Below, in pieces: positions 1-9,432 of a DNA stretch of 64,000 nucleotides (its first letter is position 1; every line of letters starts with the position of its first letter). This DNA is from Amorphophallus konjac (Eukaryota > Streptophyta > Magnoliopsida > Alismatales > Araceae). The DNA is taken from the NCBI GenBank assembly GCA_022559845.1, contig JAHNEJ010002202.1:124001-188000 (forward strand), in the 5' to 3' direction. The position numbers were made by a program, and so were the translations under genes. Under the pieces are notes generated by a model. It had not been told where the DNA came from and did not search any database. It saw only the letters and a program-made list of their open reading frames with translations.

Positions 1-1
1 T

Positions 2-385
2 GCAATCCAGCACGGGTTAGTCCAGGAAGAGCAAACAAATGTCAAGCGAAGGCTCGAAGAGCTCTCCGACCTGGAGGGGAAGCAGCTTCAAGCCCAGCAG
101 AACATCCAGATCTATCAAGCCCGAATAGCTCGCGCCTTCGACAAGCTCGTCAAAGAGCGTGAATTCAAGAAGGGTGACCTCGTTATGGTCAAAAGGAGGG
201 AAGTCATGGCTTCCAACCCCAAGGGCAAGCTGAATGAAAATTGGCTTGGACCCTATGTAATCCAAAAAGTTTATGAAGGCGGGGCATATGTGATAGTTGA
301 TCATCGGGGAGAGGTCCAGTTTCCACCTCTCAATGGTAGGCATGTAAGATTGTATCACGCTCCAATCCCCCCATTCAATGAATAA
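2..385 (+). CDS. Ty3/Gypsy integrase C-terminus (partial, 5' end outside window)
   Basis: The frame is open from base 2 to a TAA after base 382, about 127 residues, and enters from outside the window. The first 60 residues are a charged helical stretch (RLEELSDLEGKQLQ), followed by ARAFDKLVKEREFKKGDLV and then the GPY/F signature GKLNENWLGPYVI at about residues 75-87. In plant Gypsy elements this sits at the very end of pol, after the integrase core. The catalytic core, RNase H and RT would lie to the left, off the window. The protein end and the following non-coding block with a tandem array resemble Tat-lineage elements, but the lineage call is inference because RT is not visible. No disruption is seen in this short stretch. 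Confidence 0.85.
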   Translation, partial: AIQHGLVQEEQTNVKRRLEELSDLEGKQLQAQQNIQIYQARIARAFDKLVKEREFKKGDLVMVKRREVMASNPKGKLNENWLGPYVIQKVYEGGAYVIVDHRGEVQFPPLNGRHVRLYHAPIPPFNE

Positions 386-485
386 TACATTTCCCCGCCC
401 CACGGCGGGCGGATTTGCTTTCAATTGCTTGAATGGTTTGCTTGCCGCCTGTTACGAACCACAAGAGAGGCGACCAAAGGGAATG

Positions 486-712
486 CGTGCATACAAAAAA
501 AGAGAAAGAAGAAAAAAAGAAAGGAAGAAGAAGAGAAGAAGAGGGAAGAGAAGAAAACAAAAAAAGGAGAAAAGAAAAGAGGAAAAGGAAGACAAAAGAA
601 GAAAGACAAAAAAAGAAAAGAAAAGAAAAGAAAGAGAAAGAAAAGGAAAAGAAAAGAAGGAAAGAAAGAAAAGAAAAGAAAAAAAAGAGAAAGAAAAGAA
701 GAGGAGGATTCA
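486..712. repeat. Purine-only low-complexity tract
   Basis: Almost every base on the + strand is A or G for about 225 bp (runs of GAAAAG and AAAGAAAAG). It begins about 100 bp after the integrase stop codon. The open frames across it (K/R/E-rich on +, F/S/L-rich on -) are composition artefacts, not genes. It may be an expanded polypurine spacer of the Gypsy element. Confidence 0.85.
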
Positions 713-726
713 GCCCCCTTCCAATG

Positions 727-1411
727 AACGAATCGACCCTATCAGCCCTTGACATTCTGTCGACACTAACGAAAAATACCCCACTCGGACCTTTCATCCG
801 AGATTGGGGAATCAACCCATCTCCTTGCGTCGGCACTCACCTGTACCGACGAATATTCCAATAAATGAATCAACCCTGTCAGCCCTTGACATTCTGTCGG
901 CACTAACGAAAAATACCCCACCCGGACCTTTCGTCCAAGATTGGGGAATCAACCCATCTCCTTGCGTTGGCACTCACCCGTACCGATGAATATTCCAATA
1001 AACGAATTAACCCTGTCAGCCCTTGACATTCTGTCGGCACTGACAAAGAATACCCCAACCGGACCTTTCGCCAGGGATTGGGGAATCAACCCTTCTCCTT
1101 GCGTTGGCACTCACCCGTACCGGCGAATATTACAACAAACGAATCAACCCTGTCAGCCCTTGACATTCTGTCGGCACTGACGAAGAATACCCCAACCGGA
1201 CCTTTCGCCCGGGATTGGGGAATCAACCCTTCTCCTTGCATTGGCACTCACCCATACCGACGAATATTACAACAAACGAATCAACCCTGTCAGCCCTTAA
1301 CATTCTGTCGGCACTGACAAAGAATACCCCGACCGGACCTTTCGCCTGGGATCGGGGAATCAACCCCCCTCCTTGCGTTGGCACCCACCCGTACCAACGA
1401 ACATGCCCAGA
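727..1411. repeat. 137-bp tandem array, five units
   Basis: The landmark GACATTCTGTCG (AACATTCTGTCG in the last unit) recurs at 751, 888, 1025, 1162 and 1299, exactly 137 bp apart each time. Units differ by scattered substitutions only. A decayed sixth start follows at about 1411-1460. The array lies between the Gypsy integrase stop and the antisense gene, the position where Tat-lineage elements are known to carry tandem repeats that can seed satellites. Repeated open frames across it (MGNQPISLRWHSPVP and similar) are by-products of the period and have no coding support. Confidence 0.95.
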
Positions 1412-1949
1412 GACAAATAAACCACACCTGTCATCGGCACTCTGTCGGCACAGATAAACAACCCTCTTTTGACCAAGACCTCCTGTCAGGGTCATTGAAC
1501 GAACAAACTCTTCTCTCCGTCCCTTCGGAAGATGAACAACCCCCTCTGACCAATACCTCCCGTCTGGGTCGCCGGATGAACAAACTCCTCTCTCCGCCTC
1601 TCCAAGGTCAGATCAACCTACTTGGGTTAAACGTACTGGCGACATCATTCGACTGAGTCGCTTTATGGACATGGTGGAGTGGTCCCCTCGTCCCTCCTCT
1701 GGAAGGGGTGAGCACTCTCCTATGCTCACATGCGAATCTCACCAGGCTCTTCCCGAATAAACTGTTAGCGTGAACTTGCATTCCATCACATGGCAAAAAA
1801 AAGAAAGAAAAAAAGAGATCACCCGACACGACACGCATACCATAGACACATGGAATAATTGCTTTGTATTCTTTTCAAAAAAATTACATTTGCCTCGGGG
1901 CATACCCCGGTGCTACATGCAAAGAAAAGAATAGAGGGGGAACCGGCAG
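1412..1949. other. Non-coding spacer of the Gypsy element
   Basis: This contains the faded edge of the 137-bp array, short echoes such as CTCTCCG, and a short A-rich tract at 1795-1817. I see no gene. It separates the array from the stop codon of the antisense gene and may hold that gene's 3' UTR and terminator. Confidence 0.4.
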
Positions 1950-3173
1950 CTAGTCTAGCCCCCGGAAGATATCTTCGAAGGGGAGGATCCTGACGCAAGG
2001 GAAGCTCATCATCTCACGCAGGCGGTCTTCCTGCGCGTCGAGACGCTCCACTTTGGTCGCCGTAGAGACCACTGCTGCCTCGGCAATAGCTAGCTCCTCG
2101 GTCTCCCGGGCCTTACTCATCTTTGCCTTGAGCAGGTCAGACTCAGCTTGGGTAAGCCAGCCCCGGAGTTTCTCGATCCGGTTCTCTAAGGCGTCGATGT
2201 CGGCATCATGCCGGTCCAAGGCCTCTCGGTGTTGCTCCCGGCTGCCCCTCTGCGTCGCCAGAACCTCCAGATATTCGTCCCTCTGAGAACTGATAGCTGT
2301 CAGTTCAGACGGGGCTTGCGTCTCGAGGAATGCATGATGGTTTACGTATTTCAGTAATAGCAAAACACGTCGCGACCATTCTTCTAGCGGGCAGCCCATC
2401 ATTTGCAATGCCTTGGTCAGCTGCTCCACAATAGCTTTTGCGCCCTGGTATGTGAGCGTCGGGTCCGCAACGACTATCGAGCGCAATACCAAAAGGGTCT
2501 GGTGGACGGGCAAATCTGAGCTCACGTGACCAACAGAAGGGACGACTAGTGGGTCGAAGCTGACCCCGCTGTCCACAGCCACCCACAGCTCTGTGTCGAC
2601 CACGGCCGAGCTACCTGGAAGAGCCACGGACGAAAGGAGGGAGCTCACGGGCTCCGAGGCCGACCCCTAGCCAGCCACCACCATAGGTGAGGGCGAAACC
2701 ATGACGGAGACATCTGGCGCCACCATGATGAGCGGCTGCTCCAACTCTGTAGACCGGGCAGGTTCCGAACCCGACAATGCCGCCTCCTCCATCATAACTA
2801 GAGCCCCGGCAAACAAAGTTGTGTCGGCCTCCGCCACCTCGGCTGACAAAGTCTCTACGGCGGGTGGGTCCAATGTCACTCCCAGGAAGTCTTCATCTCC
2901 CCCTGCCTGGAATGCCTCCGAATGCTCACTAAGGATCGTCAATATCCTCCCCAGGAGCCAGGCTTCCTCGGGTATGACCGACGTCGGGATCGGTGGCAGC
3001 GGGATCACCAAATGCGGGGCGGCTCCCATCTGCAGAAGAGACGTCAAGGACCCCATGTCCGGCCCCAGAAGCATCTTCAACCTTTTAGCCGCATGCACGC
3101 GGAAAGATGAGCTCCACCTGGGGACGGCTTTACGAGCCCGAGGGGCACGCGCTCCGCGGGGCATTGTTGTTAC
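1950..3173 (-). pseudogene. Last exon of the antisense PMD gene (coiled-coil C-terminus)
   Basis: After a good acceptor (TTTACATGGTCAG at 3186-3174) the frame reads to the stop at 1950, about 400 residues. It is broken only by an in-frame TAG at 2669-2667, with the reading frame unchanged on both sides. The distal 150 residues are rich in E, K, R and A with heptad-like spacing (EALDRHDADIDALENRIEKL), suggesting a coiled coil. The proximal part is acidic and alanine-rich and looks disordered. PMD proteins carried by plant transposons often have such tails; no enzymatic motif is visible. This is the 3' end of the gene whose PMD core lies at 4823-6857 and 17082-17872. Confidence 0.55.
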
Positions 3174-3259
3174 CTGACCATGTAAAGAAAGGTCAGCCGC
3201 TTGCTAAGTGGAGTAAATCATTGAATCCTCAGGAAAGTCGAGCGTATTCCCTTGCTTAC
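3174..3259 (-). other. Intron of the antisense PMD gene (86 nt)
   Basis: The donor GAG|GTAAGC is at 3260/3259 and the acceptor GGTCAG|GTAAC at 3174/3173, with a pyrimidine-rich stretch before the acceptor. Its size matches the other introns of this gene. Confidence 0.55.
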
Positions 3260-3440
3260 CTCACCCACCAGCAGTATGCTGCTCTCCGGTGTTATCTCTT
3301 CTCGGGCATCAACTTCAGAAATTGTCTCCTCCCGAGTCTCAGCTTCGGGTACCACCGGCACTTGCACCTCGGTCTCCGTTGCTATCTCCCCCTCCTCCAA
3401 GGCTTTGGCAGCAAGGATAGTAACCCCCGCAGCTACTTTC
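3260..3440 (-). CDS. Internal exon of the antisense PMD gene
   Basis: An acidic open stretch (ALEEGEIATETEVQVP, then EAETREETISEVDAREE) reads into the strong donor GAG|GTAAGC at 3260. I could not fix the upstream acceptor; an AG near 3440 (CCCCGAAAG) is possible. The sequence is low-complexity and E/V/T-rich, typical of the tail of this protein class, and shows no recognisable domain. Confidence 0.4.
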
Positions 3441-3585
3441 GGGGCATGAGCAAGGATAGTAACAACCACGAAGGGAAAGCTCGAGGGAAAGAAAAGAGAA
3501 GGGGAGGAGGACATGCACTTACAGCCGCCACCGCTCCTTCCCGGGGCGGGACCCTGGATGTCGAGGCAGAAACACCTGAGCTCAC

Positions 3586-4109
3586 CACGGCCTCTTCTCG
3601 CCACACAGCCTCGGCTAGGAATGCCAATTTATTCGAAGCCGCGATAGCTGCCTCTCGCCTGGTAGCTTCTGCCCCCGGGGCGTGGGCCTCTGCATCTTCT
3701 GGCGGAACCTGCTCCTGTTGGAAGCCGAGAATAGTGATATCGAGAAGGCTAGTGGGCGACCTCGAGAAAGAGACCTGAATTAGCAAGTTTGCAAATACAG
3801 GCGCCTGCTTCACCAGGCTAAGAGACACAGACAGTACTGGGACTTTCCAAGCAGGAACTTGAAATCTGGGCTCCCCGGGGACACCCTCAGTTGAAAGTAC
3901 TTCGTCAGAAGAGTAGCCGTAGTCTACCTTCTCGCCCAACGAAGATCTGGGGCTGGTGGGCATCTCCTTTGCTGACAAGGCAGCCCCCACCTCGACATCC
4001 GGGGTCAGCAATCGCGACTTCTTTGATCGCCGCCCCTTCTTCCGGTACACCTGTCGGAACCGGGACTCCTCTGGGTCCGCCTCCAGTTCTGGAACCGCCA
4101 CATCAGCTC
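3586..4109 (-). CDS. Exon(s) of the antisense PMD gene, basic/alanine-rich region
   Basis: It starts at the acceptor TTATGCAG|GAGC (4110/4109) and reaches a candidate donor GCCGTG|GTGAGC (3586/3585). Early residues contain a basic patch (KKGRRSKKSR) that could be a nuclear localisation signal. Later residues are alanine-rich. One more short intron around 3780-3860 is likely, because the middle part loses the charged composition, but I could not place it. There is no known domain. The frame joins in phase with the exon before it. Confidence 0.45.
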
Positions 4110-4205
4110 CTGCATAAGCAAGGCAAAATCTAGATTCGGTCATGCCCGTAAAGTTCCAAGGAACGAAGAAAATTAATCAAATGACCGCTCGAGAAAGTGT
4201 TATAC
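4110..4205 (-). other. Intron of the antisense PMD gene (96 nt)
   Basis: The donor GAAGGGG|GTATAAC is at 4206/4205 and the acceptor CTTATGCAG|GAG at 4110/4109. The intron splits a glycine codon after its first base and the frames on both sides agree. Unspliced, the upstream frame hits a stop (GTCATTTGA) inside this segment. Confidence 0.55.
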
Positions 4206-4328
4206 CCCCTTCGACTTCGGCAGAGGGAGTTGGGGCAAAGAAGGTCTCTCCGACAGATCCCACAGCCTCATGGGTCACAGCTTCACCCACGCCTGGGATG
4301 GAGATAGAAGCAGGCCTCTCGACGACAG
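4206..4328 (-). CDS. Exon of the antisense PMD gene
   Basis: A short exon of 123 nt encoding a V/G/E/P-rich stretch (VVERPASISIPGVGEAV at its start). It is in phase with both neighbours when the flanking 91- and 96-nt introns are removed. No domain is recognisable. Confidence 0.5.
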
Positions 4329-4419
4329 CTGAAATGAAAAGACATAGATGTCACAAGGAGTGTCCCCCTTAGCATCTCAACAAACTCTGAAGAGCCCCGA
4401 AGAGCGGAAGGGACCCAAC
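4329..4419 (-). other. Intron of the antisense PMD gene (91 nt)
   Basis: The donor CCTGCAG|GTTGGG is at 4420/4419 and the acceptor TTTTCATTTCAG|CTG at 4329/4328. It lies after the first base of a codon, like the two neighbouring introns. Confidence 0.55.
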
Positions 4420-4723
4420 CTGCAGGCTGACTCGGCTCGGCCTGAGCAGCTTCGAATTCCTCGAATGAGGAGATTACGGGTGCCGGGGGAGCGGTCGTTG
4501 TGGCTTTGGCGGCCTTTGTCTTTCTCCACTTGGCCTCCCGCCGCCCAGCCGCCTTAGCAGCATCTACAGCCTTCTTCACAGGCGACTTCGCCCGGGACCT
4601 TTTCGCAGGCAGCGGCAGAGGGGTCGTGGTCGAAGCCACTGGCGCTTCCTCAAAGTAGGCCGGCTTGCCTACTTGCCGCAGGAGATTGCGATACGTCGCC
4701 AGTTGAGTGCTATCGGGGTGATC
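4420..4723 (-). CDS. Exon of the antisense PMD gene, Lys/Ala-rich linker
   Basis: This exon follows directly after the PMD core. It begins HPDSTQLATYRNLLRQVG and then has two basic, alanine-rich stretches (AKRSRAKSPVKKAVDAAKAA and RREAKWRKTKAAKA) that look like nuclear localisation or nucleic-acid-binding tails. The acidic end (FEEFEAAQAEPSQPA) leads to the donor at 4420. The frame is intact. Confidence 0.55.
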
Positions 4724-4822
4724 TGTCAAAAAAAAGGGGGAAACAAGGGGCTCGATCAACGTCTAATATTCAAGAAAGGTCAGCACTGAAGAACACAAAG
4801 AAAGGAAGAAAACACTAAGTAC
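4724..4822 (-). other. Intron of the antisense PMD gene (99 nt)
   Basis: The donor CCCACATG|GTACTTAG is at 4823/4822. The acceptor TTTTTTTTGACAG|ATC is at 4724/4723, with an eight-T run before it. Splicing joins GlyProHis to AspHisPro in frame; without splicing a TAG follows three codons after the donor. This is the best-supported intron in the window. Confidence 0.7.
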
Positions 4823-6857
4823 CATGTGGGCCGGTGTACAGCCGCAGCGTTATCGGCCAATAGTTGAGGGACGGCTCCTTGTCCCAACGGGCCGCCTCCC
4901 AGACCAGCAAGCATACATCTTCAACCTTCTGGCAGCGATCGGCGAGGGCGGCCAGGTCTGCATACTTCTTGGCGGCCAGGTGACAGAAGAGGTTGAAATG
5001 GTCCATCCCCCATCCCTCGGCATAGTAGTAGGCGATGTGGAGGGGCTTGCCCAAGATGACCACGGTTGAATCTTCAATCTTCAACCCGTGCACTCGAAGG
5101 AGAACGTAGAGCCACGTGGTGTCCTTGTAGTTCTCTGGGTTCTGTTCCTCCCTCCTCACAAATGTGTGATAGGGACAAAGTGTGTCCCTCTCCGGTCGCC
5201 AGCTCCTCGCCGGGGTGCCTTCTTCCTCCATGGTGAATGGATAGTTGATCAGTTCCAGGTGGTCACCCCCGATGTGGCAAAGGTCTCGCAAGGTCTTCTT
5301 GAAGTCATCCTTTGCCACAGGAGGCAGTTTGACCTGCAGCACTGGCTTGGCCTCACGAGCTGCCTTGCGCGCGACCATGTATGTGGCAACTTCCTGTTCT
5401 TTGCCGCGCCTCAGTTGAAGTAGGTGCTCCGGGTCAATATCCAGTACCGGCACCGGCTGTCGGCTCAGGAACTTTCTCTCTACCCCGTCCCAGCAGTCGG
5501 TCCGACATAGTGGGTAAAAAGCTGTCCAGGCGTTCCACCACTTCACATATTCAGGGGTCACCCGTGGAACCCGACCCGGGGCCGGCACCCGGAAGCTGGT
5601 AGTGTCTGCCCGATGAAAGAAATCCCACCAAGTTCGGGCAGCTTCGGTGGTAGGACTCCCCCGGAGACTTCGCACTGGTAATTCAAAGCGAGCACTGTGT
5701 GCCGGGATATGCTGGTCATATCCAAAATTCCTACCGAAGCGAAAAGGATAATATGGCTCCAGTAGCAAACTGTCCGCTTTGCGGAAGGCCAGTACACTTG
5801 GACGGATGGACAGCGCCCAGGCCCTGAGTTCCGGCTCCAGTAGCGGGCGAACTACGTTCTCCTGGCTGATCGGGTGTACATATTTCTCCACTTGGTCGTC
5901 TCGGCACTCCCGGTTGCTGTTTACTAATGGACTCGAGTGAGCGGCCAGGGTCCAAAAATGGATAGTGCCCGTGGCATCAAGAGGCACCATCGTCAACTTG
6001 CCTCGAATGTCGTACAGCCGCATGGACATCAAGCTTGACGCCACACTCGCGAACTACAACATCCGTGGAACCAATCCCCAGCCTTGAATAGTGCGTGGGG
6101 CGAATTTTGGGAATAAAGAACAGACCCACGCATTGAAAAAATGCAGTGGGCACACATACCGCGCTTGTCGCGGGAACTGTTGACGGCTGATGTCCCCGAG
6201 CGCTTTGTATATCAGACACAGCGTGGCCGTGCACAAAGACAGCTTGAAATCCCAGGCCATCTGACATGCTGGGTAGATGGCGTCTGGGCAAATGACGGTC
6301 TCGTCCCCGTAGGGCATGGCGAACAAGCACAACTAGTACGTTAGATACGCCGCGCAATGCGTCAGTGGGTCGACTCCCATCGGGTTCGGCTCACTGCGGC
6401 GCCCTCGAGAAGGGATCTTCACGTCGACCTTTGACTTGGCACGTTTCTTCCAGGCGGTGGTAGTGCCAATGTGAGGGAACTCCTCGTACTGCTTCAGCCC
6501 ATCATAGAAATACTGCACCCAGAGGACCATGCGGACCCTTTTCCGTTCCCCTCGGGGGGGCTGCCTCCCGCCATGCGACAACTGATACAATTCCTGGTAT
6601 GCCTTCATGAGGTACCGGTATGAATAACCCAGAGAATAGTACCCATCTCCGTTGGTTTCATCCTTGATCATATCCGGGGGGCAGACTTCTTCATAGGGCT
6701 CCCCGTCAATAGGCAGGCCACTGAGCTGACTGAGACTCCACAGGTCCAATGAAGTCTCACCCTCTGCAGTGTAAAAAGTGTTGGTCTCTGCATTGAATAC
6801 CTCGATCATCCCGCAGCAAAGACCCCTGCAAATAGGGTAACTATACCGGGAAGCATA
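4823..6857 (-). pseudogene. Plant mobile domain (PMD) core, 3' part of exon 1
   Basis: One frame runs from 6857 to the splice donor at 4823, about 678 codons, interrupted only by two TAG codons (6335-6333 and 6056-6054). PMD hallmarks are visible in order: TAEGETSLDLWSLSQLSGLP then IDGEPYEE (about 6790-6690), DPLTHCAAYLTY before the first TAG, PDAIYPACQMAWDFKLSL and CLIYKALGD after it, then FGYDQHIPAHSARFELPVR and EYVKWWNAW. PMD is a transposon-derived domain of plants, also found in the nuclear MAIN/MAIL proteins; its biochemical role is not settled. The second PMD copy has Trp where the first TAG stands, so TGG to TAG is the likely change. The 5' half of the exon is at 17082-17872, moved away by the Sirevirus insertion. 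Confidence 0.85.
6853..6857. repeat. Target-site duplication GCATA, left copy
   Basis: GCATA lies immediately left of the Sirevirus LTR. The same five bases follow the other LTR at 17082-17086. A perfect 5-bp duplication is the expected size for Ty1/copia integration. Confidence 0.95.
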
Positions 6858-9419
6858 TGATAGGGTGCAAGCCCTGGATACAGAGGGGGGGGGGGGTAAA
6901 TGTATCCTGCTAGAAATATCCCCCAATTAAAAACCTCAAAAGCTAAACACAATTCCAGAATAAAAACTAATTCAATTGAACATATGAAGAGACATTTGGA
7001 GCGCTCCTAATCAATCATCTAGCAGAAGCAAACACACAGACAAACCACTACTCAAGAGATTTTTTAGGTGGTTCGATCCAAAGACCTACGTCCACCCCTC
7101 ACTCCCAACCGGAGTGAGGCATCCACTAGCACAGGCTAGAAAATTGCAGACTCAGTCTGCGAACAAGATGCTACCACACAGCTTGACCAGGGGAACAACC
7201 TCCCCTCTTCCACCCAACCGAAGGGACACCCCAAGTGGCTCCCAGCCACTTGGAAACTAGAGACGCAAGTCTCTCTTCCTCCAGACTGGAGGGAACACAC
7301 CAGTGACTCCCCGTCACCAGCAAATCAGAGGTCGAAGACCTCTCTTCCTCCAGACCAGGAGGGACCCCTGGACTTGAAACCTACAAGCCTAGAACCGGAG
7401 GACCAATCCTCCCTTCCTCCAAACCGGAGGGAAACAATCGATGACTCCCGGTCAAAGGCAACCAGAGACGCAAGTCTCTCTTCCTCCAAACCGGAGGGAA
7501 CCCACAAGTAGCACCCAGCTACTTGCAACCGGAGATAGCAATCTCCCTTCTCCTGAACCAACAGGAGGGACCCCGACCTCTCTACAGAGAATCGGAAGAA
7601 CAACTGATGAATGGTTAAAAGGAAAATTAAAAACGTAGCAACAGAAAGCTGGAGAAATAAAATGCACAAAAGCTCTCACAGGAGCAGGCTGGCATGGATT
7701 TGATCCACGGTCCAGCAGGAACTGATCTTCAGTTGAGGCTTCCTTTTCTCTAGCTCTCTCTTCTTCTTACTCTTCTTTTTCTTCTCTTTTGCAGGCTCTC
7801 TCTCTGTCTCTTCTTTCTTCTTTCTTCTTCTTCTTTCTTCTTCTTCTGCTCACAGCCTCTCTGCAGCACACGCACCTTCTATCTCGTTCACACTCTTCCT
7901 CTTTCTGATCTCGATCTCTTTTTGTCTTCACTGTTCTCACTTCACTATTTTCCTCCAGATGGAGGCGGCTTGGTATTTATAGCTACAGCATTTAGGGCAT
8001 TATCATCAGATCACGTGCCAGGTGGCAACCTCGGATCACGTGCACTTCATAGGTTCTCGCACAGTACCTGTCACACAGACATAAGAAGATATCATATGAT
8101 GTATAGACTTGGTTCAGGCTGTTTAACAAAGTGTGTATAGCCATGATGCAGCTTGAGTGTATAGACTTGAGTGAAGTGAACGGATGTTCAGACTTTGAAG
8201 ATCCACTGTGGATGTATAGACTTGAGTGAAGTGAACGGATGTTCAGACTTTGAAGATCCACTGTGGATGTATAGACTTGACGAAGTGAACGGAAGAATGT
8301 ATAGACTTGGTGAATGTTCAGAATAACAGCTCGACCAGTGTGCAGACTTGCCACCGACCAATGTATGGACTTGAAGGGCTGAATGAACAATGTATAAGCT
8401 TTGAACTCTGTACAGACTTGAAAGCCCTGAGCCAATGTATAGACTTAGAATCAGAAGTCAGGCAAACGATGTGTAGACTTGGCCAGAACGTAGGTAAAAG
8501 ATATGGCTGTATAAACTTGGCCAGAACGTAGGGAAAAGCACTAATGTGCAGACTTGATCATCCAGTAGTGTATAGACTTCGTTTCAAGCAACGTAGGTAA
8601 AAGAGACACTATATAGACTTTGCACAGGAGTGCCTGAATCGATGTACAGACTTGGAGAAAGACTTGAGACACAGTGACGCTACTCGCTGTACAGACTTGA
8701 TCAAGGCAACTGAACAATGTACACACTTCCAATGTATGGACTTCTCATGAACAGTTCAATGTGCATACTTCCCTTCGATGCATCTGCAGTGCAATGTATT
8801 GACATAAAGAACATTATGCAATGTATGGACTTTGATGTTCAGTGCATTGTATGGACTTTGATGAAGAGCCCAATGTGCAGAGTTCGCCTGAAATGCTGGA
8901 ACCTGGGCACTGTACAGACTTGAGTTTTCAACATACCGATGTATAGATTTTGACAAAGCATGCTACAGTGATGTATAGACTTTGTACTTAAATCGACGAA
9001 GCATGTTGTACAGGCTTTGAGCATTGTGTAGACTTTACGAAGCACATGCCTTAACTGTACAGACTCTGAAGAATTGAGGCGATGTGTAGACTTTGAGGAT
9101 GATGTGCAATGTATAGACATTGAGATATGATGCATGAATCAAGTGGCATTGTATACACTTGCAGATCTGGGGGGTCGACCCATCAGGAAGGGGGGTCGAC
9201 CCATTGAATAGACTAACATCAAGCAATCCAAATAAAGTCAATATGAAATGCATCAACAATTATGAAATGCACCAAAGCACACACCACACAGCCATATTTA
9301 AATGCAGCAATAATTCAGATAAGATTTTCAATGAAACATTCATATGCACCACAAACAGAATTGTATGCATTCAAATGACTTATAGTGTTTGCTATCATCA
9401 AAATCACAGGGACACAACA
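6858..9419 (-). repeat. Sirevirus 3' LTR (2562 bp)
   Basis: On the - strand it begins TGTTGTGTCCC and ends GCACCCTATCA. It aligns along its whole length with 14531-17081 with scattered differences of a few percent (not counted). Contents: a pyrimidine-rich leader (7740-7870 on +), short CTTCCTCCAGACCGGAGG repeats (7070-7570), and a roughly 1-kb field of AAGTCTRYACA-like motifs (8095-9170). An extended G-run at 6887-6896 differs from the other LTR. Confidence 0.95.
7974..7981 (-). promoter_or_regulatory. TATA box in the 3' LTR
   Basis: TATAAATA on the - strand, about 1.1 kb before the LTR end and downstream of the motif field. The same box is in the other LTR. Confidence 0.65.
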
Positions 9420-9432
9420 ATCTCCCCCTTTT
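9420..9432 (-). other. Polypurine tract of the Sirevirus
   Basis: On the - strand AAAAAGGGGGAGAT directly precedes the 3' LTR. Related tracts follow at about 9478, 9557, 9572, 9670, 9708, 11231, 11309 and 11371, a multi-copy pattern typical of Sireviruses. In relatives the main tract is preceded by CATCATCA, as here. Confidence 0.85.

Noticed and set aside
375..864. Several overlapping open frames rich in Lys/Arg/Glu (+) or Phe/Ser/Leu (-)
   Set aside because: They only reflect the purine-only tract.
727..1411. CRISPR-like array
   Set aside because: Units are contiguous 137-bp tandem repeats without unique spacers, in plant DNA.
804..1457. Repeated 60-80 codon frames starting MGNQP
   Set aside because: They are products of the 137-bp array; units differ without sign of protein conservation.
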